NCBI RefSeq assembly: GCF_964275005.1
Contig: NC_092695.1
Coordinates: forward strand, 15,932,567 to 15,996,566
Source: Diadema setosum
Taxonomy: Eukaryota > Echinodermata > Echinoidea > Diadematoida > Diadematidae
Direction: 5' to 3'
Length of the DNA: 64,000 bases
Part shown: positions 1-11,511 of the stretch, one piece after another
Layout: every line of letters starts with the position of its first letter
Position numbering within the stretch: position 1 is the first letter of the stretch
The notes under the pieces: generated by a model
Databases searched by the model: none
Told to the model about the DNA's origin: nothing
What the model saw: only the letters and a program-made list of their open reading frames with translations
Program-made: the position numbers and the translations under genes

Positions 1-3000
1 TTTATGTGACATGTTGATAATATTTTAGAAAAAAAAAAAAGATCATAAGTTGCGCGAGTTACAGTATCACATTAACCATGCCCCCAAATATGTGACAGTT
101 CATAATGGATGTTTCAGGCGCAGCCCCCATTGAATGTTCTGCCACCATTTCGGGTGACGCTTCGAAAGGTACCCTGTACCAATTCCCATATCGACCAAGC
201 GTTATCCCAACGAATATGTCCTAAGAACAACTGTCTAATGAGCTACTTTCAGATAATTCGGTGACATATCATTTCCTCTTTCTCGTTCGTTGAAGAACTG
301 TACTTCTGCAATGAAATTGATTTTACCATATCTACATGAGCCACTGTGTGATTTGATATATTTTCAATGGTACATGTATTGACTAGTTTGTTTTAAGCGT
401 TTTAATAAAGCTGACGAAGAATTCCTTACCCTAAAATGTACGAGCATATTATAGTTATGAATAGCTTACGAGAAGTCCGATTCGTTTAGATAATGATGTT
501 GCTGTCGCGTGGGTGTTTTGGAAAGTGTCAAGAAAATAATAAATTAGTTATTCGATTGTCTAGAAGGAACATAAATTTCTCTGAGCTCATTTTGACTGAA
601 ACATTAATCGCATTATATCCTGACTTTAAAGTCGTCACTCATAATAGGGAATGATGTATGTCTAACATGATTTCGTACAAACAGATATCTATACCTTATT
701 CATGCTATTGGTGGCGATGTATAAATTCAGGTTGCTATTGTGTGAAAAAGAAATGATGAGGGAAGAATTTCATTATGATATCTAAACACGAATATAGCGA
801 TTAAATTGTAAAATATCTCATATACTGTAAAGATCTTCAAATGACTTAATGAAAGATCCGTGTGTAACAGATAATGGTATTATTACGATATTGTGCAAAT
901 TATAAACCATTTATTTTTGTGATAAGAATATATGATCTAGTCTATAGTCCCAGTACAATTCTAAAATAATTTTTACAATTGATTAATCGTAAAATGAATG
1001 CATTGCATATCGTTATTACAGAATGCCCTCGGAGGAAATGTGTTAATTTGTAAAATATTCCAATTTCTTAAGCCATTGAAGAAGACACATTTTTTTTTTA
1101 ACGTGTTGACCCCATGATAGACGTCTGTCTATTGTTGTGTCAAAAAAGAAATTTCACCAATTCTTTTTTTTTTAATTTTTAATTTAAATTTCTAAGAGTA
1201 GTTTGGAGATTCATAACTTAATTGAAGGTAATCATAAAATTCGTTCTCTTCTGGTTCTTTTCTTATGTTGCTATCTCACTGTGCTTCGGACAAAATAGGC
1301 AAGAAGTTGTTTTTTTTTTCGGAAATTATTACACCATCCGTTGTGTGTAAATCAGCAAAATATTCAATTCTAAACTTAATCAGCTTTCATTGAACTGATA
1401 TTCGTCAGCATTTATTTTGTTGACCATCCGTTGCTGTCGTCGTTTCAATAATAAATTCCTCTCCATTGTACCTTTTCCTTTCAAAATGGAAATCAAGTTT
1501 TTATGAAACATTGAAGCCGCTGTTGTCTAGCTTGCATTTACAAAATAATTACATGTATTACGATGGCCGGTCTGCAATCGACGCATTGTTGCTAGCTTAA
1601 GTCTCTATTTGACATGAAGTAACGTGACATAACACTGGAGTCCACTATCATATAAGCAAGACGTCTCGATTATTGAAATCATAATAGTTATGAGTTCATA
1701 GTCAGCAAGAGACAGAAATTATCGATAATGTCGTAAATGCGTTGTAAACTAGATTTATGATAAAGATATGCTCGACATTTTGTTTGTCATTGGAGGTTCT
1801 GTTAATTTTCACTGTTCCTCGGTCAAAGTAAAGATGCCTTACGATTTTTAAAATCTTGTTCTTAATGTAAACGTCAAAAATTCACTTACTTCACTATTTC
1901 AAAAATATTTACCAAATAAATTGGAGATGATTTAATGCTGAGAATAGTTGGTTTCATAATCAGAGAGTAAAAACTTTTTGTAAGCACCGTAAACGGGAAG
2001 CATTCTCAAACATTAACTTGAATTCAGCGAATGCAAAAAGATTAATGAAATAAATCTTTGAAACTTTGGGAAACACTCAACAGTTATATATAGTCATACT
2101 ATAATTTGACAAAGTTTCAAAGTTAAAGTACAGCAGCCGAGCACTTGACGTATAGCTCCTTCTGACGGCATGGAAAATATTAGTCTTATCGTATTTCAGT
2201 TTGTGTTTTCAAAAAAACTAAATGGAACTCTTTTAGAGTCTTTGTATATTTTCTGGATATCGTTACACTATTGTGACAAAACATTTTGTATTTTTCAAAA
2301 TCTCATATTGAGAGGTCGGAAAATGGACTTATAATCATAACTTTGATGATCAATTCTATTTCATTAGTTGTCCGATTTTCCTCAGTCATTCACTGATAAA
2401 ATTTGGTAATCTTTTTGCTTTCAATAAAGACCACATCACATACGGTTTGGGACAACTCCTCTTATAATGTCAAATTTAAACATCGATATTGTGGGGAATT
2501 TCATGTGACATTGAACACTTCCTCGAGTTTCCAAGCCGTCCCTAGCTCTCCCACATACTTACTCACATACGAAGGCGTTTAACAAGCTGTTAGAAATGGA
2601 AGTATTTCAGGTATAAGTCACTGTAGCATTTCTGGGATGGAACAATGGAGACATCAAATAAAGATGTAATCGAAACTGTCCGATCATCTGTAAATCATTT
2701 CACAAGAAGTCCATCCTGCTGGCGTGCTACCAACCATTCAAGAAAGAATCTTCATCGGCATAGTTAAGGCCTATCATGGATGTCACGTTTTCTGTTCAAC
2801 AAATTCATATTCAATTTGTGTGTGCGTGCAGTAGCTGTGTGTGTGATTTGGCTATTTCATGATGACGTCTTTTGAACTTCTCCAGTAATAATATATCATC
2901 AGAGACATTAACTGCACATTGCCCTGTCGGCGTTATTGTTATACAAAATTGGCTTGATATTCAAATGGTGTGAATATTACCAAAACACACACACTTGACA

Positions 3001-3576
3001 CACAAACCTGCAAAATCTTACCAATTAAAACAAAAAACAAACTCCCAACTATCTACTCGCATTTACACTCTCTTGCTCAAAGAAAAAGTTTCCATCTAAA
3101 TTTTGCTTTCATTAGAAGAAGATGATATAGCCACTATACATGTAATGGTTTACTTTAACATGTCAGAGTTAAAATTGGCAGAGGGCACTTAAGAAAACAA
3201 ATGCAATTTTGTTAAATTACAGAGGTAAAATACAAAGGACTATAATAAACTAAGTATGACATTATTTAGAACATGACTTCTTACCTCTGATATTTCTTTA
3301 TAATTCTTTATATCTTTGACACCTTCACCTCTGTCATTTTAACGTGGATTCCCCCTATAAAAATTACAAAATATGAAAGGTAGTTTCTGCGATTTATCAA
3401 AAGGCAACCACAATGACCAGAAGAGTCTAGTCAACGGCCTTTATGCTCATGACACTTCGCGTCGGCAAGCAAACCTCCTAGTGAACGCTCGCTGACACGC
3501 GCATGCAAAAGGAACGCCCTATTGCTAATACTTAAACTAAAGCGTAAACCGTGGTATTTTTGTCAACTACTTTTAT
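1..3576. other. Probable Cdx intron 1 or 5' flank, no gene seen
   Basis: AT-rich non-coding DNA with many stop codons in all frames. No reading frame here could be the long first Cdx exon, which should hold the start codon and the hexapeptide. I therefore place Cdx exon 1 left of the window and read this stretch as intron 1, though that is inference. Only short homopolymer runs and a small TG-rich patch near 2818-2845 stand out. No repeat family was recognised. Confidence 0.5.
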
Positions 3577-3585
3577 GAACTCGTG

Positions 3586-4085
3586 CCGACATGTCTGGAG
3601 CATACAACCAAAAAAAAAAAAATGACTGAAATCGGATGAAAAATAAGGAAGTTATGACATTTTGAAGTTTTGCTAATTTCTGCAAAACAGTTCTTGTACA
3701 GTGGATATGAATATGGAAATGAGTGAGCTAACCATGTCATAACCTTACAATTTTCCATTAATCGTGTACAAAAAATGACAAAAATTCAATGTTTCTGTCA
3801 TTTAAGTCTGAAGGATGATGTTATTCCTGGTTGAATAGTTGCAGAATAGTGATCAGTTAGATATACCAGGATTTGAGTCTCGGGCATAATTGCGTTTGAA
3901 TGAAAAACTAGAAATTTCACAATTTTATGTATAAAATATATGGCAAGTGAGGGGATAATATGCTCACATTGCCATTTGCATATTCATGACTGACCGTTCA
4001 AGAACTGTTTCCTGAAAAAATAGCAAAATTCAAAATGTCATAATTTCCTTATTTTTCACCCGATTTCGATCACAATTTTACCGTT
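3586..4085. mobile_element. Non-autonomous palindromic element (MITE) with 9-10 bp target duplication
   Basis: The arms are imperfect inverted copies. The left arm near 3627-3760 contains GAAAAATAAGGAAGTTATGA and CAGTTCTTGTACAG; the right arm near 3960-4070 carries the reverse complement with few changes. The block is flanked by the direct repeat TGAACTCGTG, ending at 3585 and at 4094, which looks like a target-site duplication. A 9-10 bp duplication would suit a Mutator-like origin, but the outermost termini match poorly, so the superfamily is inference. It ends about 170 bp before the Cdx homeobox exon. Confidence 0.65.
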
Positions 4086-4254
4086 GAACTCGTGATATTT
4101 TACTCTTTATTATCAGATTTATCTATATTTGGAATGGATTTCCCCTTTCACGTGTTTAAGACCAGACAATGTTCCAGATTTGCTAGTTTTTGTTTTCTTA
4201 AAATTCAAACAAAGAGGTGACATTTCGGCATTTTCTGACCATGTTTCCAAGCAG

Positions 4255-4400
4255 GCAAAACTCGGACCAAGGATAAGTACCGGGTCGTGTACACTGACCA
4301 CCAGCGATTGGAGTTGGAGAAGGAGTTCCATTACAGCCGCTATATCACGATCAGACGAAAGAGTGAACTTGCCTTGGCATTGGGCCTCTCTGAACGACAG
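4255..4400 (+). CDS. Cdx: Cdx exon 2 (N-terminal three quarters of homeodomain)
   Basis: Acceptor CCAAGCAG ends at 4254 and donor GTGAGA starts at 4401. The 146-nt exon reads two bases plus 48 codons, from [12 protein letters not shown] to LALGLSERQ. It includes helices 1 and 2 ([20 protein letters not shown]). The phase joins perfectly to exon 3. Confidence 0.95.
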
Positions 4401-6208
4401 GTGAGAACTTAATATTTATGTGGATACTTTGACAGAACTAATGACAAGAACTTGACGGACAATATTTAAACATTAAGATGGGAAAATCATCTGCAGTAGG
4501 CATATAGCTTGACTTAAAAAAATCGTTCAAACAAAGACTACCTGCGCGAAGAGGGCTTTAAAAAGGGGAAAAAGCGAACCCCAACAAACGGAAGCCAATG
4601 TTATTATGAAGATGTACTGTTGTTTTAAACGTGATTTGCACCATTAGTGTTTGTATAAAAATTCATGAGTACTCGTTCCAAGTTAATGAGTGATGGATTT
4701 TTTTTTATATTTCTCTTTTGATATCGTTATCCCTTAATGTGCAATGAATAGCTTACTTACGAGAAAGAAATCAAGATGTCGCTATCAAATCCGATAGGTC
4801 GTAAAAAACCCCAAGAAAATGGCAATACATAATGATGCATGCACACTATCCTTTTCTTGTAATCAAGTTGCAAATACGATTTCAAGATATAACTTCACCT
4901 TCAATTATTCTTCATTAATCTTCACTGAGGTTATACACAAACAACACCACAGTCTTAAAAAAAACCATGATGAAGTTATGAGAGTATCAACAAATATAAT
5001 AGTTATGATCTTTCTAAGTGCAGCAGTTGCAATCATAATATTTTCATGTCAAATGTAATATGTAATTAGACCGGGGGCCCAGAGCATTTATTCAGCTGAA
5101 AAGGGTCACACTTTTTGATGGTCTCATCATGTAAGGATGTGGCCAAGGGTCAATAAAATGAATTGCTGGCAAGTCACATCCTGTACCGTAAGCCTAGGGA
5201 CCACAAAAAGGGACCCCGAAAAATGGATTTATTCAGCCGAAGGGGGTCACGGACAAAAGTTGGTGGATATTGTTCCTTTGGGTGTACTTATCATGAAAAC
5301 AGCAATGCCAGCTATTTTATCCTGTACGGGGCCCCAGACAGTAGCCCCAAAGGGCCCCGGAAATATGGTGTTATTCAGCTGAAAAGGGTCACGGCTAATT
5401 TCTTTTGCAATGGAAGTAGTTCCCATCAGAGATATCCAAAACACCAATGCCAGCTATTTTATCCTGTACGGGGCCCTAGACAGTAGCCCCAAAGGGCCCC
5501 ACCCCCCATAGGCCTACGTATAAACACACACAAACATTGATTTTATTCAATTAAAAAGAGTCAGGGCTAATTTCTTTTGCAATGGAAGGAATACCAATCA
5601 GAGATATCCAAAACACCAAAGCCAGCTATTTTATCCTGCACGGGGCCCCAGACAGTTGCCCCAAAGTGCCCCACCCCCTATAAGCCCTACGTACAAACAC
5701 ACACACACATTGACTTTATTCAGCTGATAAGAGTAACGGCTAATATCATTTGCAATGGAAGTAGTACCCATCAGAGACATACAAAACACCAAAGCCAGTT
5801 ATTTTGTCCTGTACGGGGCCCTAGACAGTAGCCCCAAAGTGCCCCCCCCCCCCAACACACATACTCACACAATAGTTTCATTCACCTGAAAAAGGGTCAC
5901 GGCTAATTTCTTTTGCAATGGAATTAGTACCCATCAGAGAAATCCAAAATACCAAAGCCAGTTATTTTATCCTGCATGGGGCCCCAGACAGTAGCCCCAG
6001 ATAGTAGCCCCAAATTGCCCCCTTACCCCCTCCCCCTCCCCTCCCCCCCCCTCCCACACACACACACATTGATTTTATTCAGCTGAAAAGGGTCACGGCT
6101 ACTTTCTTTGCAATCGGAAGTAGTACTCATCAGAGAATAATATCCAAAGCACTAAAGCCAGTTATTTCATCCTGTACGGGGCCCCAGACAGTAGCCCCAA
6201 AGTGCCCC

Positions 6209-6268
<60 letters not shown>

Positions 6269-9097
6269 TGGTTTCATTCAGCCGAAAAGGGTCACGGCTA
6301 ATTTCTTTTGCAATGGAAGTAGTATCCATCGGATATCAAAATACCAAAGTCAGATATCTTATCCTGCACGGGGTCCCGTACAGTAGCTCCAAAGTGTTTT
6401 GCTTTATTCTCTTTGTTGTGTGCATCTCTTCTTCTTAGATATGCGCTCCTTCGTCTTCATTTTCGCGACAACGACAACGCGTCCTCCTCGTCATCATCAG
6501 TTTTGCTGTTCTGGCAAACATTTTCCAGCGTATCGGCCATACGTTCGATTTTAGAGCGGCGAGAGCGGAAGACGTGCATAATTGAGTCCGGGAAAGCGTA
6601 GGAACAGCGAAGCTAAAGCGGCCAACAGCGTTATCGAAGCAGGAATGAAGCGTCGTAGGAACAGGCCTTGATTTTATACGAGAGTAGAGAACTATGAGAG
6701 CGTCGTTAAAGCGGGAAGGTCGTGCTTTGATCAAGAAAGCGGCGTAGCAGCGGGACCATGTCGTCGGTGTCTAGTTTAGACTATATTTCCCGTTCTTGTG
6801 CCGCTGTTACTACGGTCAGAAAAACCTGGAATTGTTACGCCCATCCCGCGGTATTTACACTGTCACTGCTCTCTCCCCGTTTGAGCTACGATTCAAAATA
6901 GGTCAATCTTGATGGGGAGATGAGGAAGAAATTTTGAACCAGTTCAAAATTTCTTCCCGATCTGTAAAATTGCCAGATCCAACCCCATCACCCAAACGCT
7001 GCTGCTACGATGCTCCCGGTCCCCGTACACTTTTGCCGCTCTCTCCCGATCTGACAGATTGAATAGATCGGGATGCAGATCTTGATAGTGGAATTACATG
7101 TGGGGACACTTTAGGAACACTCCGTGGGGCCCCGTACAGCTATATAACTGGTTTCGGTGTTTTTGATACCTCCTTGAGTACTACTTCCATTGCAAAAGAA
7201 ATTATAGCAATGATTCTTTTCACTTAGGACAAAATAATACGGGAGCACTTTCCAGCTACTGGCTTGGGGCCCCTTAACTGGATGGGTTTGTGTTTTACGT
7301 ATCTCAGCTGTTAATTCCACTGCAAAGGAAAATAGGCACACATGACTGTTTTCACCTAAAAACAATTAATTCATATGGGGTGGGAATACCTTGGGGCTAT
7401 ACCTGTCAAGGGCCCTGTATCCGGGCCAATATCGCACCTCTTTTAATCGAATTCTTTAATGTTGAATTAAATTTAGCAAAAATTTCGCCTAGATGACATG
7501 GTAGTTCAATGTCATATTAATCTCTTCGTTCAAATTTATTTTGAAACATTCACATTACCTCTAACCTTATTCTAAATAACACTTTTTCAACTAAAATCCA
7601 TACATAAGACAAGTACCATTCCACTATCCGTTCATTCATAAATTCATAATGATATAGTCACGTGATTACATGCTGCGCTCGTTCATTCAAATTGATTTCT
7701 GGCCATCTAATTTAACATGTTCTGCAGTCAATTAAACAGATATGTTCATGCTTGGCCTCTTTCCTTATTTTCTTTCGTCGTAGTTATTGTTTTGTAAGCA
7801 TCATAGCATTTCATGTTTTCGTATTCGTTTAAGAGACTTTGACACCATTTTTTAACGTGCTTTTTGAATCCAAAGAAGTAAGAAGCCACAAATTATCTGG
7901 CCGTTACGAGCGCTTTATTACGAGCGGTCGGCCAGTAACAAGAAGTCATGGTTATGATCCTCAAATGTTTGTTGTTTGTTTTTTTTTTTATAATTCTTTC
8001 TATGTCTTCTAGAGATATACGTCTGTATATATTGTGCTGTCATGACTATAAAAAATGAAGTTAAGCTGCATTACTGGTACACGTATAGGCCTATAATGAC
8101 ATGTATATGAAAGAGAAGGAGCGTTACCAGTCTGGTTACAGAACAACCAAATCCAGTTATACTAGATAAGAAATATGACACTTTTACTGCTTTATAACAG
8201 TAATTTATAGATGAAACGAAAACACACATAGAAAGACATGTTAAAAAGATCTGAAACAAAGAAATAGCATGATTTGAATTTGAATGAACACGTTTGGAAT
8301 TTGACTGTCTTTCGCGAAATTTAATGACTGAAATACACTTTTCGGCAAGTCAAGGCGAATTTGAATGAACGTAGGGTACCAGCCAATTTGAATACCCATT
8401 TTACGAATTCGAACCTTCTATCAAAATTAATGAACCAACAAAAGTGCGAAATTGGCTGGGAAAACCTAACTGGCTTTGATGTTTTGGGTATCTATGATGT
8501 AAACTAAGGCCTACTTCGATTGTAAAAGAAAAACAACTATGACTCTTTTCAGCTAAGGAATGATGTCATAATAATTATGTGGGGGAGGGGCACTTTATAG
8601 CTACTGTAACCTGGGCCCAGTACAAGATGAAATGACTGGTTTTCGTAATATGGTCATCTTGGTTGTGCACTATACAGAAGTATGCTTCCTTTGCAAATTT
8701 CTTGAGTGTTTTGCTACTGTAACCTATGGGACCCCGTATTCAGGATAAGATGACTTGCTTTAGTGTTTGTGATATCTCTGTTCAGTAGGCCCTGATATTA
8801 ACGTTACAAAAGAATTTGTAAGACCATTTTCAGCTGATTCACAGTACATGTATAATGGATGGGACACTGTGGAGCTACTGTCTAGGGCTCTGTGCAGGAT
8901 GAAATAACTAGCCTTGGTGTGTTGAATATCTCTGATAGGTACTTCTTCCAGTGCAAAAGAAATTACCCGTGTTTGGGGCTATACTGTGCGGGGCCCCATA
9001 CAGGATAAAATAACTGGCTTTGGTATTTTGGATATCTCTGATGGGTACCACTTCCATTGCAAAAGAAATTAGCCGTGACCCTTTTCAGCTGAATGAA

Positions 9098-9147
<50 letters not shown>

Positions 9148-9299
9148 AGAGAGGGGGGCACTTTGGGGCTACTGTCTGGGGCCCCGTTCAGGATAAAATA
9201 ACTGGCTTTGGTGCTTTGGATATCTCTGATGGGTATACTTCCATTGCAAAAGAAATTAGCCTTGACCCATTTTGGCTGAATGAAACTAATGTGTGTGTG

Positions 9300-9353
<54 letters not shown>

Positions 9354-9495
9354 GGGGGTGCACTTTGGGGCTACTGTCTGGGACCCCGTACAGGATAAAA
9401 TAACTGGCTTTAGTGTTTTGGATATCTCTGATGAGTATGCCTACTACCAATTGCAAAAGAAAGTAGCCATGACCCTTTCAGCTGAACAAAATCAA

Positions 9496-9526
<31 letters not shown>

Positions 9527-11511
9527 GGGAGCAATTTGGGGCTACTGACTGGGGCCCCGTGCAGGATAAAATAGGTGGCTTTGGTATTTTGGATATCTCT
9601 GATGGGTACTACTTCCATTGCAAAAGAAATTAGCCGTGACTCTTTTCAGCTGAATGAAACTAGTGTGGGTGTGTGTGTCGGGGGGGGGGGGGGAGCTCCT
9701 TTGGGGCTACTGTCCGGGGCCCCGTACTGGATAACATAGCTGACTTTGGTGTTTTTGATATCTCTGATGGGTACTCCTTCCATTGCAAATGAAATTAGCC
9801 GTGACTCTTCTCAGCTGCACGAATGAAATCAGTGTTTGTGTGTGTTTGTACGTATGGCCTATGGGGGTGGGGCACTTTGGGGCTACTGTCTGGGGCCCCG
9901 TACAGGATAAAATAGCTGGTATTGGTGTTTTGAATATCTCTGATGGGAACTACTTCAATTGCAAAAGAAATTAGCCGTGACTCTTTTCAACTGAATAAAA
10001 TCAATGTTTGTGTGTGTTTGTACGTAGGCCTATGGGGGGTGGGGCACTTTGGGGCTACTGTCTGGGGCCCCGTACAGGATAAAATAGCTGGTATTGGTGT
10101 TTTGAATATCTCTGATGGGAACTACTTCAATTGCAAAAGAAATTAGCCGTGACTCTTTTCAACTGAATAAAATCAATGTTTGTGTGTGTTTGTACGTAGG
10201 CCTATGGGGGGTGGAGCCCTTTGGGGCTACTGTCTAGGGCCCCGTACAGGATAAAATAGCTGGCATTGGTGTTTTGGATATCTCTGATGGGAACTACTAT
10301 CATTGCAAAAGAAATTAGCCGTGACCCTTTTCAGCTGAATAACACCATATTTCTGGGGCCCTTTGGGGCTACTGTCTGGGGCCCCGTACAGGATAAAATA
10401 GCTGGCATTGCTGTTTTCATGATAAGTACACCCAAAGGAACAACATCCACCAACTTTTGTCCGTGACCCCCTTCGGCTGAATAAATCCACTTTTCGGGGT
10501 CCCTTTTTGTGGTCCCTAGGCTTACGGTACAGGATGTGACTTGCCAGCAATGCATTTTATTGACCCTTGGACACATCCCTATATGATGAGACTATTAAAA
10601 AGTGTGACCCTTTTCAGCTGAATAAATCTTCTGGGCCCCCGGTCTAAATCAGCATATGGATTTATAAATTGTCCATATCTAGATAAAGCTTTTTTCTTTA
10701 TTCTCATGGAATGGAGAGAAAACCAAGCATTTTTTCTTGAATAAGAGTATATTTAGTATCTGCATAGGTAATAGTCTCTCATAAAGTTCATTTATTAACT
10801 GTTTTGTCAGAATTTCATGTCTATCATTCCTCTGGAAAAACATTTTGATCATCTTAAAGTATATAATGATTAATGGAATAGAAATGGAAAAGTGTATGTT
10901 CCTCATTTCTTGTGTAAACAGTACAAGTTATATTCATTTCAAATTGGATATATATTTTTTCTTATGCTCCCATTGCACCAGTGCAATGCAAACACAATGA
11001 CGATTTCACTGTTACTTCCCTATCTCAGGTGAAAATCTGGTTTCAAAATCGTCGCGCCAAAGAAAGAAAGATGACAAAGAAAATGAAACTACAAGATAGC
11101 CAGTCGCAGCCACAGCAGCAACAAACACAACAGCATCGGCAACAATCGGAGGAGAGAACCTCCCAGCAGCAGAAGGATTACAACCACAACCATCAACAAC
11201 AACAACACACCCACAACCAGCATCACCACATTCATAGCATTTCGCACTCCGGCAACTCTCAAGCTCTCACCGACACCAAACCCAAGCTGCCTATCACGTC
11301 ATTACCAACCCCCATCAGCAAAACCGCCACCCTGTCACCCATCGCGTCAACTCCGCATACCGACATTGTTGAAGCTGCCGTGTGCGGAACGCTAACTGCA
11401 GGTGACGCCGTCAGCTCGGGCCCGATAGGGCAGAGCTCGCTTCACATTCCAATCACGGACTCTGACGTTGTGAACATGCTGAACGTTAAAACGCCTTCTC
11501 TGCAGGCATAA
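4255..11511 (+). CDS. Cdx: Cdx (caudal-type ParaHox) homeobox gene, 3' two exons only
   Basis: Caudal-type homeodomain transcription factor, nuclear. In bilaterians this family controls posterior axis and gut patterning (family knowledge). Join 4255..4400 with 11029..11511 gives about 209 residues: a complete homeodomain followed by a 140-residue tail rich in Gln, His and Ser/Thr. The diagnostic block [16 protein letters not shown] and the recognition helix [14 protein letters not shown] are those of Cdx, not of Hox or other ParaHox classes. Exon 2 begins in phase 1 (two bases completing a codon, expected Gly) and ends in phase 0 between Gln44 and Val45 of the homeodomain, the intron position used in Cdx genes. 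The N-terminal half, including the start codon and hexapeptide, is missing and should lie upstream of base 1. The 6.6-kb intron contains a large foldback element. The neighbour downstream is a convergent astacin gene, not another ParaHox gene. Confidence 0.95.
5069..6395 (+). repeat. Left arm of foldback: about eight tandem units
   Basis: Units recur with the anchor TTCAGCTGAAAAGGGTCAC or a close variant near 5090, 5240, 5375, 5545, 5718, 5879, 6078 and 6276. Several units are separated by CA-rich tracts, the longest at 6211-6260. All units point the same way. Confidence 0.8.
6400..7100. other. Higher-GC core between the foldback arms, unrelated to the repeat unit
   Basis: This segment lacks the tandem unit and is noticeably richer in G and C than its surroundings, with many CG dinucleotides. 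No convincing gene was found; the short open frames do not resemble a known protein. It may be a captured genomic fragment or a second, nested element. Confidence 0.4.
6925..6956. repeat. Perfect 15-bp hairpin
   Basis: GAAGAAATTTTGAAC, a 2-bp spacer CA, then its exact reverse complement. It sits in the core of the foldback element. No terminator or processing function can be assigned. Confidence 0.75.
8470..10644 (-). repeat. Right arm of foldback: about ten or more tandem units in opposite orientation
   Basis: The same unit as in the left arm, reverse-complemented. Long TG tracts lie between units (9103-9146, 9290-9352) and poly-G runs near 9509-9525 and 9681-9693. Two units at 9845-10018 and 10019-10195 are almost identical, suggesting recent unit duplication. 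Divergent copies in the same orientation also occur near 7110-7420. Confidence 0.8.
11029..11511 (+). CDS. Cdx: Cdx exon 3 (recognition helix, C-terminal tail, stop)
   Basis: The acceptor TATCTCAG ends at 11028. The exon opens with [14 protein letters not shown], then KKMKLQ, then a low-complexity tail with poly-Gln and His-rich stretches (about residues 25-90 of the exon) and a Ser/Thr/Pro-rich end. TAA stop is at 11509-11511, giving 160 codons. A possible AATAAA lies at 11882-11887, but the true polyadenylation site is not certain. Confidence 0.95.
   Translation: MKIWFQNRRAKERKMTKKMKLQDSQSQPQQQQTQQHRQQSEERTSQQQKDYNHNHQQQQHTHNQHHHIHSISHSGNSQALTDTKPKLPITSLPTPISKTATLSPIASTPHTDIVEAAVCGTLTAGDAVSSGPIGQSSLHIPITDSDVVNMLNVKTPSLQA

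Larger units (their letters stand above)
5069..10644. mobile_element. Large foldback element with inverted tandem arrays, inside Cdx intron 2
   Basis: Both ends carry the same terminal sequence in opposite orientation (GACCGGGGGCCCAGA at the left, its reverse complement at the right). They sit between TA dinucleotides at 5067-5068 and 10645-10646, consistent with a TA target. The terminal 400 bp arms (5069-5480 and 10227-10644) are nearly identical inverted copies. Inside them are tandem units of about 165-190 bp containing AAGGGTCACGGCTAATTTC and CCTGTACGGGGCCCCAGACA, forward on the left and reversed on the right. Short reading frames in the arms are products of the repeat, with no transposase. 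Foldback or giant MITE is the best description. Confidence 0.85.

Noticed and set aside
1..4254. Search for Cdx exon 1
   Set aside because: No frame with a start codon, sufficient length or a hexapeptide motif was found, so it is placed outside the window.
6435..6734. A 99-residue minus-strand frame in the foldback core
   Set aside because: Biased composition due to CG-rich DNA and no transposase features.
5137..10576. Pairs of matching proteins in the inverted arms (5137-5486 and 10227-10576)
   Set aside because: They are translations of the repeat unit in inverted copies. Other units of the same repeat do not keep the frame.
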